Positions 27,222 to 35,208 of a stretch of 64,000 nt of DNA are shown in pieces. The notes below the pieces were generated by a model that was not told the origin of the DNA, did not search any database, and worked only from the letters and a program-made list of their open reading frames with translations. Source of the DNA: Nitrospiraceae bacterium (lineage in GTDB: Bacteria; Nitrospirota; Nitrospiria; Nitrospirales; Nitrospiraceae); the NCBI GenBank assembly GCA_919902505.1, contig CAKKRE010000036.1:53807-117806 (forward strand), read 5' to 3'. The position numbers and the translations under genes were made by a program. Every line of letters starts with the position of its first letter. Position 1 is the first letter of the stretch.

Positions 27222-28283
27222 GTGCGCAAGATCAAACTACGGGAAGGCACGAATACCGCAGCCCTGTTCGGGCACCACGACCGACACCTCAAGCTGATTG
27301 AGGAGGAGTTCGGAGTGCGCTGCTCGGCGCGGGGTGAAGAAGTGACGGTGGAGGGGACGCCTGAGACCGTCAAGCAGGCCGAACGGGTACTTAATGAGCT
27401 CGCCTCGCTGACCAATGAAGGCTATGATCTCCGGTCCGACGACGTCACCCACGCGCTGACCGCTCTCCGCCACAACCAGGACGCATCTCTCAAAGACCTG
27501 CTCTTCAGCGCGTCTCCCATCGTGACACGGAAACGATTCATCGTTCCGAAAACTCCGACCCAGAAATACTATCTGGACGCGATCGAAAAACACGACATCG
27601 TGATCGGTATCGGTCCTGCAGGTACGGGCAAGACCTACTTGGCCATGGCGATGGCGGTCAGTGCGCTGATGAAAAAAGATGTCAGCCGCATCATCCTGGC
27701 ACGGCCGGCTGTTGAGGCCGGCGAGAAGCTGGGGTATTTGCCCGGCGACATGTATGCCAAGGTTAATCCCTACCTTCGGCCGCTCTACGATGCCCTGTTC
27801 GATATGATGGATATGGAACGGGCCAATCGTTTGATTGAGCGAGGGGATATCGAAATTGCGCCCCTGGCGTTCATGCGCGGCCGTACCCTGAACGATTCAT
27901 TTGTGATCTTGGATGAAGCGCAGAACGCGACCGCCGAGCAGATGAAGATGTTTCTCACACGGTTAGGGTTTCATTCGAAGGCCGTCGTGACGGGGGACAT
28001 TACGCAGATCGACTTACCGTCGGACCGGGTGTCCGGCCTCATCGAGGTGCGCGACATTCTTCAGGACATTGCCGGGATCGAGTTCGTCTACTTCGATGAG
28101 CGAGATGTCGTGCGGCATCGCCTCGTCCAGGAGATCATCAAGGCCTACGATCGTCATACGGCCGGTCCTGCGCCTCCGGCTCAGCCACGAAAAGGCGAGG
28201 CTCAGACGAAGGGCCATCGTTCGGATTCTACGCCCACCCGTCCCGCGGCTCCTTCCACCGGTTCCTGGGGCCAGTCGCATTAA
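27222..28283 (+). CDS. phoH: PhoH-family ATPase (PhoH-like/YbeZ)
   Basis: A 353-residue cytoplasmic ATPase. N-terminal KH-like part (LREGTNTAALFGHHDRHLK, EVTVEGTPETVKQAERVL), then Walker A GPAGTGKT with Lys137, LARPAVEAGEKLGYLPGD, and Walker B FVILDEAQNAT. The C-terminal about 45 residues are Pro/Ala-rich and probably disordered. GTG 27222 is the start; AAAGGAG lies 14 bp upstream, farther than usual. Its TAA shares one base with ybeY (TAATG). PhoH-YbeY-FtsY neighbours are common; YbeZ interacts with YbeY in ribosome/RNA maturation. Confidence 0.93.
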   Translation: MRKIKLREGTNTAALFGHHDRHLKLIEEEFGVRCSARGEEVTVEGTPETVKQAERVLNELASLTNEGYDLRSDDVTHALTALRHNQDASLKDLLFSASPIVTRKRFIVPKTPTQKYYLDAIEKHDIVIGIGPAGTGKTYLAMAMAVSALMKKDVSRIILARPAVEAGEKLGYLPGDMYAKVNPYLRPLYDALFDMMDMERANRLIERGDIEIAPLAFMRGRTLNDSFVILDEAQNATAEQMKMFLTRLGFHSKAVVTGDITQIDLPSDRVSGLIEVRDILQDIAGIEFVYFDERDVVRHRLVQEIIKAYDRHTAGPAPPAQPRKGEAQTKGHRSDSTPTRPAAPSTGSWGQSH

Positions 28284-28753
28284 TGCCGGTTGTGATCGGC
28301 ATGCGGCTGACGCGGTGGCACCTTCGCCTCGGCGCCCTCAAGCAACTCGCCATGCATGTCTTGCAAGCAGTCGGCGAAGCCGAGGCGTTGCTGAGTCTTG
28401 AGATCGTCGGCGATGGCAGGATGCGGCGCCTGAATCGAACCTTTCGTCATCGTGACAAGACGACGGATGTGCTGGCGTTTGCGACCAGGGAGGGGCCTGG
28501 TCCACGCTCACCTCTTCTCGGAGACGTCGTCATTTCCTTGCCACAAGCCATCCGCCAAGCCCGTCGCCATGAGCAGGGCGTTGACCACGAGTTAGCGGTG
28601 CTGCTGATTCATGGCATTCTCCATTTGTGCGGGTATGACCACGAGCGCAGTGAGGCGGAGGCGCAACGTATGAGCCGGCGCGAAAAGGCCGTGCTCCGTG
28701 CCGTTGCTCCGGTTCCACGGCTAATGGTGCCACGCGGATCGGATCGGGTATGA
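28283..28753 (+). CDS. ybeY: Endoribonuclease YbeY
   Basis: A 156-residue metal-dependent single-strand RNase for 16S rRNA 3' maturation and ribosome quality control. The hallmark H3xH5xH zinc motif is present as HGILHLCGYDHE, and the upstream RLNRTFRHRDKTTDVLAFA and LGDVVISLPQA stretches are typical. The start ATG shares a base with the phoH stop, giving tight coupling. Confidence 0.94.
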   Translation: MPVVIGMRLTRWHLRLGALKQLAMHVLQAVGEAEALLSLEIVGDGRMRRLNRTFRHRDKTTDVLAFATREGPGPRSPLLGDVVISLPQAIRQARRHEQGVDHELAVLLIHGILHLCGYDHERSEAEAQRMSRREKAVLRAVAPVPRLMVPRGSDRV

Positions 28754-28808
28754 TGCACGACTTGTGTGAGACGAGTGGTGGTGAGCCAGAGAGAGGGTGA
28801 GGTGTGCA

Positions 28809-29723
28809 GTGGGTTGGCTTCAGAAATTAAGTGCGGGGCTCTCCAAAACACGTGATGCGGTCACGGGACAGCTAGACCGGCTGCTGGGTCGAGCGGCTGA
28901 TCCGGCGCTGCTGGATGAGCTGGAGGTGGCCTTGATCAGCGCAGATCTGGGCATGCCGGTCGTGGAACGTGTGATGGGGCAGCTGCGGGCCCAGATGCGG
29001 GGCGGCAATTTCTCGTCGGCCGATAAAGTACGAGACCTGCTGCGGCAATCCGTGCTGGATATTCTTCTCCCGACACAATCTGCCTCGATGGAGCAATTGG
29101 TGGCACAGGGGCCGCGTCCCTTTGTGATTCTTGCCGTGGGGGTCAACGGTGTCGGCAAGACCACGACGGTGGCCAAGTTGACCCAACGATTTCGTCAACA
29201 GGGGAAAAAGCCATTGCTCGTGGCCGGCGACACCTTCCGGGCGGCGGCGATCGATCAGTTGCAAGTCTGGGCGGACCGCATCGAGGTCGATGTCATTCGC
29301 CATCGCCCGGGTGCGGATCCCGCTGCGGTTGCGTATGACGGGATGACGGCTGCGAAAGCGCGTGGCTCAGATGTCGTGTTGATCGATACGGCCGGGCGGC
29401 TGCACACCAAAACCAACCTCATGGACGAATTGCGGAAGATCAAGCGGGTGGTCGCGCAAGAGTGCCAGGGGGCGCCACATGAGCTGCTGTTGGTGTTGGA
29501 TGCGACGGTCGGCCAGAATGCCATTGCTCAGGCTCGACAGTTCCATGAGGCGGTCGGGGTAACCGGAATCGCCCTGACCAAGCTGGACGGAACGGCGCGT
29601 GGCGGGATCGTGGTGGCCATTGCTGATACCTTCAAGATCCCGGTCCGCTTAATAGGCGTCGGGGAAGCCGTCGAGGACCTCCAGGACTTTGACGCGAAGG
29701 CGTTTGTCGACGCGTTGTTCTAG
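28809..29723 (+). CDS. ftsY: Signal recognition particle receptor FtsY
   Basis: SRP receptor GTPase guiding co-translational membrane insertion. About 304 residues, consisting only of the NG domain: N domain (WLQKLSAGLSKTRDAVTGQL), G1 GVNGVGKTTTVAKL with Lys117, DTFRAAAIDQLQVWADR, G3 DTAGRLHTK and G4 TKLDGTARGG. The acidic A domain of E. coli FtsY is absent, as in many bacteria. GTG 28809 is chosen because GAGG lies 6 bp upstream and the protein then starts MGWLQKL; GTG 28797 would add four residues. Confidence 0.94.
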   Translation: MGWLQKLSAGLSKTRDAVTGQLDRLLGRAADPALLDELEVALISADLGMPVVERVMGQLRAQMRGGNFSSADKVRDLLRQSVLDILLPTQSASMEQLVAQGPRPFVILAVGVNGVGKTTTVAKLTQRFRQQGKKPLLVAGDTFRAAAIDQLQVWADRIEVDVIRHRPGADPAAVAYDGMTAAKARGSDVVLIDTAGRLHTKTNLMDELRKIKRVVAQECQGAPHELLLVLDATVGQNAIAQARQFHEAVGVTGIALTKLDGTARGGIVVAIADTFKIPVRLIGVGEAVEDLQDFDAKAFVDALF

Positions 29724-29865
29724 CCCTCACTGAAGGACCCCACCTCAGGCGCTTTCATTCAATTTCTTCTCATCTTACCGTGCCCATGCTAGGCTCCTGT
29801 TTGCGGGTTGTTTTCGTCGCGCAGCCCTATCGGTAGGGACCCTTATCCACAAGCGGGGCAAGCTC

Positions 29866-30651
29866 ATGAGCATGTTATTGGTGATCGACGATGATCGGTT
29901 GCACTGCGACCTGCTGCAGATGGCGCTGGCTCGTCACGGGTACCAGGTCAGCATTGCGACCAGCGGGCGTGAGGGGGTCGCGCTGTTTCGACAACTTCGC
30001 CCGCTGGTGACGCTGCTCGATTTACGCATGCCGGAAATGGATGGCCTGGCGGTGCTCAAGGAAATTCGAACGCAGGAGCCCCGGGCCGGGGTGATCATGC
30101 TGGGTGGCGGCGCGACGGAGGAATTAGAGAATCAGGCGCGCGAGTTGCGCGTCACCGATTTTCTGCGAAAGGGGCTGTCGCTGGATGTGCTCATCGGAGC
30201 CGTCCACCGTGTGGCGCAGCAGGCGAGACGGCAGGCTTCATCCGAGCAGTCTCGTGTCGCAGAAGAGGCGGCCCAGCTTCCCGATGAGCGAATCCTTGTT
30301 GTCGATGACGACGTGATGGCGCGCGACCTGCTGGTGAGGTTTCTGAGCCTGCGCGGGTATCACGTTCGCGCTGCACATGACGGTCAGGAAGCATTGCGAT
30401 TGATCGGTGAGTCGGCGCCGGATCTCCTGATCCTGGATCTCGCGATGCCGGAGATGAACGGGGTCGAAGTCTTGCGGACGCTCGCGCTACGAGAGTATGC
30501 CGGCAGAACGATCATTTTGGGCGGACATCAGAATGACCCCTTGCTGGCTGAGGCCTGGGCGTTAGGCCCGCAAGAGGTCTTGGATAAGCCCATTGATCTG
30601 GAGCGGGCGTTGATGGCTATCCAGCTTGTGATGGTCTGTCGGGAGTGTTAA
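29866..30651 (+). CDS. Tandem receiver-domain response regulator without output domain
   Basis: A 261-residue protein made of two CheY-like receivers. Receiver 1 (about 3-120): acidic pocket IDDD, phospho-acceptor Asp52 in LLDLRMPEMDG, Lys102. Receiver 2 (about 142-255): VVDDD, Asp191 in LILDLAMPEMNG, Lys241 in LDKPID. In both, the conserved Thr/Ser after beta4 is replaced by glycine (IMLGG at Gly80, IILGG at Gly219), which should alter phosphorylation-driven switching. No DNA-binding or enzymatic domain follows. It is separated by a hairpin from the M1 peptidase gene downstream; no histidine kinase is nearby. Confidence 0.88.
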   Translation: MSMLLVIDDDRLHCDLLQMALARHGYQVSIATSGREGVALFRQLRPLVTLLDLRMPEMDGLAVLKEIRTQEPRAGVIMLGGGATEELENQARELRVTDFLRKGLSLDVLIGAVHRVAQQARRQASSEQSRVAEEAAQLPDERILVVDDDVMARDLLVRFLSLRGYHVRAAHDGQEALRLIGESAPDLLILDLAMPEMNGVEVLRTLALREYAGRTIILGGHQNDPLLAEAWALGPQEVLDKPIDLERALMAIQLVMVCREC

Positions 30652-30652
30652 T

Positions 30653-30683
30653 CTTCACCGTCCACCTCGGGGTGCCGGTGAAG
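30653..30683 (+). promoter_or_regulatory. Hairpin overlapping the ribosome site of the M1 peptidase gene
   Basis: CTTCACCG (30653-30660) pairs perfectly with CGGTGAAG (30676-30683), and CACC/GGTG inside can extend the stem. It lies two bases after the response-regulator stop. The only Shine-Dalgarno-like stretch for the next gene (GAAGG, 30680-30684) is within the 3' arm. No T-run follows, so it is less like a terminator and more like an RBS-occluding structure. Confidence 0.45.
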
Positions 30684-30684
30684 G

Positions 30685-32874
30685 GTGAATGGTTTGTATC
30701 GCCTCATCCGTTTCAGTCTCCTCACAATTTGTCTCCTTCCTGCGCCCGCAATCGCTGATTCTGTTGCTCCCCCTCCGACGATTGAACATCATCTACTCGC
30801 GCTCGAGTTGCATCCTGATTCCCATCGATTGATCGCGACGGATCGAGTGACCGTTGCGGGAGGATCTCCCGGACAGGAGCTGGCATTTTCCCTTGCACCG
30901 ACGCTCTTGTTGGAACGGGTCGAGGATCTCACGCATTGTCAGGACCCCTGTGAGTTCGCCCCCTCCATTCCATTTGCACGGGGCAGGTCGTCAAGTGAGG
31001 CGGAGTCGCAGCGCATTCTCCTGAAGCAGCCGCCTGCCAACCGGGCGGGCGGAGCGATACGGCTCAACTTTGTCTACCATGGGGTGATCGATGATCCGCC
31101 CCGGGATCCGCGCCATCTTCGGTTTGTCACGCCGAGCGAAACGGCCGGGCACATCGGTCCGGAGGGGGTCTATCTCAGCAGCGAGAGCCAGTGGTACCCG
31201 GACCTCGACGATTCGCTGGCCACCTATGACGTGAGGATCGCGCTGCCAGACGGGTGGGCTGCGGTGACGCAGGGCACGGCCCAGGCTGACTCCTCGCAAT
31301 GGATTGTGTCTACGAAGAGCGAAGCGCTGACGGTGGTGGCCAACCGTTTTGTCGTCAAGATTCGCAACTGGAAGGCGCAATCCGGACAAGCGGTTCAATT
31401 GGCTACGTATCTGTTCCCGGACGACGCCGCGCTCGCCGACGAGTACCTCGATGCATCAGCCAGATATCTCGACGCCTATATCCCGTTGCTGGGTGCCTAT
31501 CCCTTTTCACAATTTGCCGTCGTCGAAAACTTTTTCTCGAGCGGATTGGGCCTGCCGTCCTTTACGCTGCTGGGGAGCGGGGTCATCAAGCGCCACTATA
31601 CGCAACCGTACGCACTGGGGCATGAGATCGTGCACTCCTGGATCGGCAACGGGGTGTTCAACCGGGTGAGTCAGGGCAACTGGGTGGAGGGGCTGACGAC
31701 CTACCTGTCCAATTACTACTATCACGAACTGACCGGCGACGAGGCTCAGGCTCGTGAACAACGGCGGTTGATGCTGTTGGGCTATTCCGTCTATGTGCGT
31801 CCCGGCGAAGGGTACCCGCTCAGGAGGTTTGCGCAAAAGAGCGATGAGAAAGACAATGCCATCGGCTATCAGAAATCCGCCATGGTCTTTCATGCGCTGA
31901 GACAGGAAGTGGGCGATGCGACATTTTGGCGGGCGCTGAAGCGCATCCCGGAACGGTACCTCGGGACGGTAGCCGATTGGAGCGATCTGGAGCGAACCTT
32001 TCAGGAAGAGGCGGGTCGCGACCTCCGATGGTTTTTTGCCCAGTGGGTTGAGCGTGCCGGTGTGCCGGAACTCGCCCTGTCCGGCCTTCGCCTGCAGACT
32101 GCCCACGGTGCTTCCGGCCACGCGAATGCGGTCGAGGCGGCGATTCATATCGCCCAGAGCGACGAGCCTTATCGGGCCCCGGTCGAATTGGAGTTTGTGT
32201 TGAGCGGAGAGCGCACCCAGCGCGTCCGTGTTCAAGTGAGCGCCGCACAGCAGGATGTGGTCGTGCCCCTTGCGGAGCCGCCGTCGGCAGTCCGGCTGGA
32301 TCCGAACTATCATCTGTTTCGTCGTGTCGCGCGCAGCGAGATGGCTCCCATGCTCAATCTGTATGTGACGGATGGACGGCGAACCGTCGTCCTTGCCCAA
32401 GGCTCCTCCGCGCAGTCTGGCCCGTTCGGCGATATTCTCCAGCGTATCGCTGCGCAGGAAGCGGCGAAGCCTGATGCCGTGCGCACGACCGTGCTTCATT
32501 CAGGTGAGGGCACCCGGTCTCTGCCGCCGGGATCGTTATTGTTGCTGGGGGATCCGCGCGAGAATCCGCTGGCCGCCGCAGCCGCGCGGTCTTGTGGTGA
32601 CCATGTGCGTTTCCTTGACGGCGGATTTTCTGTGGCGGGTAAAACGTATGAAGGTGCTACCATGGCGCTGCTGGTGTCCTGTCGACGCGACGAACATCCC
32701 GGCAGTGTGGTGACGCTGCTGTACGGGGTGACGCCCCAGGCGCTGGGACGTGTGGCCCGGCTCTTGTTTTTTTACGGGTGGCAGAGTTATGTGGTCTTTC
32801 ACGAAGGTGCCGTGGTTGCACGGGGAGATTGGGAGGATAGGATGAATACAGAGGTGCGAATTGAAACACGTTAA
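30685..32874 (+). CDS. M1-family zinc aminopeptidase-like exported protein
   Basis: A 729-residue protein with a signal peptide (LIRFSLLTICLLPAPAIAD), an N-terminal beta-sandwich and a gluzincin domain. The zinc site HEIVH (His313, Glu314, His317) and third ligand Glu335 in NWVEGLTTYLS show the HEXXH-x17-E spacing of M1 peptidases. A standard GAMEN exopeptidase motif is not evident; the equivalent region reads VENFFSSGLGLPSF, so substrate range may differ. About 200 C-terminal residues are unassigned. The start is GTG 30685 or possibly TTG 30694. It overlaps the TolB-like gene by 14 bp. Confidence 0.85.
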   Translation: MNGLYRLIRFSLLTICLLPAPAIADSVAPPPTIEHHLLALELHPDSHRLIATDRVTVAGGSPGQELAFSLAPTLLLERVEDLTHCQDPCEFAPSIPFARGRSSSEAESQRILLKQPPANRAGGAIRLNFVYHGVIDDPPRDPRHLRFVTPSETAGHIGPEGVYLSSESQWYPDLDDSLATYDVRIALPDGWAAVTQGTAQADSSQWIVSTKSEALTVVANRFVVKIRNWKAQSGQAVQLATYLFPDDAALADEYLDASARYLDAYIPLLGAYPFSQFAVVENFFSSGLGLPSFTLLGSGVIKRHYTQPYALGHEIVHSWIGNGVFNRVSQGNWVEGLTTYLSNYYYHELTGDEAQAREQRRLMLLGYSVYVRPGEGYPLRRFAQKSDEKDNAIGYQKSAMVFHALRQEVGDATFWRALKRIPERYLGTVADWSDLERTFQEEAGRDLRWFFAQWVERAGVPELALSGLRLQTAHGASGHANAVEAAIHIAQSDEPYRAPVELEFVLSGERTQRVRVQVSAAQQDVVVPLAEPPSAVRLDPNYHLFRRVARSEMAPMLNLYVTDGRRTVVLAQGSSAQSGPFGDILQRIAAQEAAKPDAVRTTVLHSGEGTRSLPPGSLLLLGDPRENPLAAAAARSCGDHVRFLDGGFSVAGKTYEGATMALLVSCRRDEHPGSVVTLLYGVTPQALGRVARLLFFYGWQSYVVFHEGAVVARGDWEDRMNTEVRIETR

Positions 32875-33991
32875 GGCGGTGATGATCGGAATGGTAGGCC
32901 TCGCGCTGGTTGCGACTTCAACGGTTTTAGCGGGAGCAGCCGAGCCGAAGCCTGCGCAGGCATCGGCGAAGGCGTCCGCCTCGGCCGAGCGGCACCTGAC
33001 GAATATCCGGCAGCTCACATTCGGCCGACAAAATGCCGAAGCCTATTTCTCATTCAGCGGGAATAAACTGATCTTTCAGTCTACGAACAATTGGATGAAA
33101 GACACGTTTGCCGCGGCGATGCATCCGTCCGACATCCCGCTCGGCTGTTATCAAATGTACGTGATGGATCTCGGAAGCGAAAAGATTCGGATGGTCAGCA
33201 CCGGTGCCGGCACCACGACCTGCGGGTATTTTTTCCCCGGCGATCGCCGGGTCTTGTACTCCTCCACCCACCTGCGAGGTCCCAACTGTCCTCCGAAGCC
33301 GAAGCGTGACGGGGCGTATCGCTGGGCGTTGGATGACTACGATCTCTTCTCCGTCCGGATCGACGGGCTGGACCCGCAACGGTTGACGAACACGCCGGGG
33401 TACGATGCCGAGGCCACGGTCTCTCCCAACGGCAAGACGATCGTCTGGACCTCTATGCGTGACGGGGATCTGGATATCTACGCGATGGATCTGGATGGGA
33501 CCCACCCCCGTCGGCTGACGCAGGAGATTGGATACGACGGCGGGGCGTTCTTCTCGCCCGACAGCAAGCGGATCGTGTATCGCGCGCAGCATCCGAGCAA
33601 TCAGGAAGAGCTGGATCAGTACAAGGCGCTTCTCGCTCAAAACCTGGTGGAGCCCGGGCGGCTTGAGATCTTTATCATGAATGCCGACGGGTCGAATAAG
33701 CAGCAAGTGACGAATACCGGCGCCTCAAATTTTTCGCCCTTTTTCCATCCGGACGGCCATCGGGTGATTTTTGCGTCGAATGTGGACACGCGGAACGCAT
33801 CGGGGCGACCGGAGTTTCACCTCTATCTCGTCAACGAAGACGGATCCGGGCAGGAGCGGTTGACGTTCGATGGACAGTTCAACAGCTTCCCCATGTTCTC
33901 GCCGGACGGGAAGACTCTTGTTTGGGTGTCGGACCGGCATGCGAAAGAGCCCGGAGAGTTTAATGTGTTTCTCGCCGATTGGGTTCCATGA
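32861..33991 (+). CDS. TolB-like PD40 beta-propeller protein, exported
   Basis: A 376-residue protein with a signal peptide (AVMIGMVGLALVATSTVLAG) and repeated TolB/WD40-like PD40 blades, visible as recurring SPNGKTIVWTSMRDGDLDIY, SPDSKRIVYRAQH, HPDGHRVIFASN and SPDGKTLVWVSDRH. The TTG start at 32861 sits inside the peptidase gene with GAGG 6 bp upstream. It lacks the N-terminal TolB domain that binds TolA, so it is a periplasmic propeller of unknown partner, possibly linked to the co-transcribed peptidase. Confidence 0.88.
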   Translation: MKHVKAVMIGMVGLALVATSTVLAGAAEPKPAQASAKASASAERHLTNIRQLTFGRQNAEAYFSFSGNKLIFQSTNNWMKDTFAAAMHPSDIPLGCYQMYVMDLGSEKIRMVSTGAGTTTCGYFFPGDRRVLYSSTHLRGPNCPPKPKRDGAYRWALDDYDLFSVRIDGLDPQRLTNTPGYDAEATVSPNGKTIVWTSMRDGDLDIYAMDLDGTHPRRLTQEIGYDGGAFFSPDSKRIVYRAQHPSNQEELDQYKALLAQNLVEPGRLEIFIMNADGSNKQQVTNTGASNFSPFFHPDGHRVIFASNVDTRNASGRPEFHLYLVNEDGSGQERLTFDGQFNSFPMFSPDGKTLVWVSDRHAKEPGEFNVFLADWVP

Positions 33992-35073
33992 TCGAACCAG
34001 GTGACGGGTCGGCTGCGCCGGGATCGGCGCAGCCTGATCCACCACCGGCCTCTCCACCGATGCCGGCGGTCGTGCTCTCCGTGGCCGCCCTGCTCGGGTC
34101 GTTTGCCGCTCTGTTTCACATCGATATTCCCATCCTCTGGTTTCTCCGGTCGCACAATCTGTCGGCGCTCCAATCGCTTGGGGATCTGGGCGAGAAGCTC
34201 GGCAATGGCGGCACCCTCATCACAATCAGTGTGCTCCTCTTAGCGGCCGGGTATGTTCTGAAGCGCCAGGCACTCACACGCGTGGCGCTGGATAGCCTCC
34301 TGGCGCACGGTGCGGTGGCGATACTGGTGAACGGGCTGAAGCACATCATCGGTCGTCCCAGGCCAAGGCTCACACATTCTGGCGGCTGGCAATGGTGGCC
34401 ATCGCTGGATTCCGGTCTGGATTCGTTTCCGTCTGGCCACACCTCGGCGACCGTGGCCGTGGTGACGGTCCTGGCGCGGGCATTGCCTCGGTTTCGATGG
34501 CTGCCGTTTGCCTTGGCCGCGTGGGTTGGGGCCAGTCGGGTCTGGCGGGGCTCCCATTTCCCGGGGGACGTGGTGGCCGGGATGGTGTTGGGGTTTGTCG
34601 TGGGCTCGATCTTTAATGGACCGCTGCGCTGGTGGGGACGGTCCTGCGGGCAGGCGCTTATCCGTATCGCTCCGGTGGTCCTATCGCTGACAGGTCTCTT
34701 CTGGGTGCTGACGCATCGCATCGTTGACCCGATGACGGATCACATCCTGCTTGCGTCCGGAGCCATGCTGGTGGCCGGAGGTATGGCATTGAGGATGTCA
34801 GGGCAGCCAAAGCCGATGCCTGAGGGAGGTATCACCGGGGCCGCTGCATCAGACAGTCTTGTAGGGTTGGGATTGGGGGTTGCGACCGGCGCACCGGTCG
34901 TGATCGGGTTGACGGGTGTATGGTGTTTTGCGCGTTGGAGCGGGGCCGTTGCCGCTACGACTTCCTGCTCGTCTGCCTTGTCGTCTTTCCGACAGCGCAT
35001 CCTCTATGCGGCAGGAGTCATCGTCGCCGTCGCCGTGATCCAGTCACTCAAAGGGCTCGTGCCGTTGCAGTGA
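33988..35073 (+). CDS. PAP2-superfamily membrane phosphatase
   Basis: About 361 residues with eight or more hydrophobic segments. The three phosphatase motifs are intact: KHIIGRPRPRL, FPSGHTSATVAV and SRVWRGSHFPGDVVAG. Family members dephosphorylate lipid phosphates such as undecaprenyl diphosphate, phosphatidic acid or lipid A precursors. ATG at 33988 overlaps the TolB-like stop (ATGA), making a three-gene overlapping operon. The last about 130 residues are extra hydrophobic helices without recognised motif. Confidence 0.9.
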   Translation: MIEPGDGSAAPGSAQPDPPPASPPMPAVVLSVAALLGSFAALFHIDIPILWFLRSHNLSALQSLGDLGEKLGNGGTLITISVLLLAAGYVLKRQALTRVALDSLLAHGAVAILVNGLKHIIGRPRPRLTHSGGWQWWPSLDSGLDSFPSGHTSATVAVVTVLARALPRFRWLPFALAAWVGASRVWRGSHFPGDVVAGMVLGFVVGSIFNGPLRWWGRSCGQALIRIAPVVLSLTGLFWVLTHRIVDPMTDHILLASGAMLVAGGMALRMSGQPKPMPEGGITGAAASDSLVGLGLGVATGAPVVIGLTGVWCFARWSGAVAATTSCSSALSSFRQRILYAAGVIVAVAVIQSLKGLVPLQ

Positions 35074-35086
35074 GGAGAGAGTGCGC

Positions 35087-35207
35087 AGGATGTTCAAAAA
35101 GTCCGCCAGCAAGGCCGCAGTGAGCAAAGGGGCGAAGCGTACTCTCGTCCGTACGTTGAGCCTCGGTGCGATGCGAGAACGAAGCTGGTGGGCTTTTTCA
35201 ACATCCT
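35087..35207. repeat. Dispersed palindromic repeat element, copy 1
   Basis: About 121 bp ending in imperfect 24-bp inverted arms (35087-35110 and 35184-35207, three mismatches) with an inner CGTAC/GTACG dyad. The interior matches copy 2 at 40169-40358 over AGCAAGGCCGCAG and GTACGTTGAGCC. It occupies nearly the whole gap between the convergent PAP2 and GT39 genes and stops one base before the GT39 stop codon. Likely a non-autonomous repeat family that can also end transcription from both sides. Confidence 0.8.
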
Positions 35208-35208
35208 G

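Noticed and set aside
31507..32499. 330-codon antisense frame within the M1 peptidase gene
   Set aside because: A shadow caused by high GC at third positions; the sense strand encodes a clear HEXXH-x17-E peptidase.
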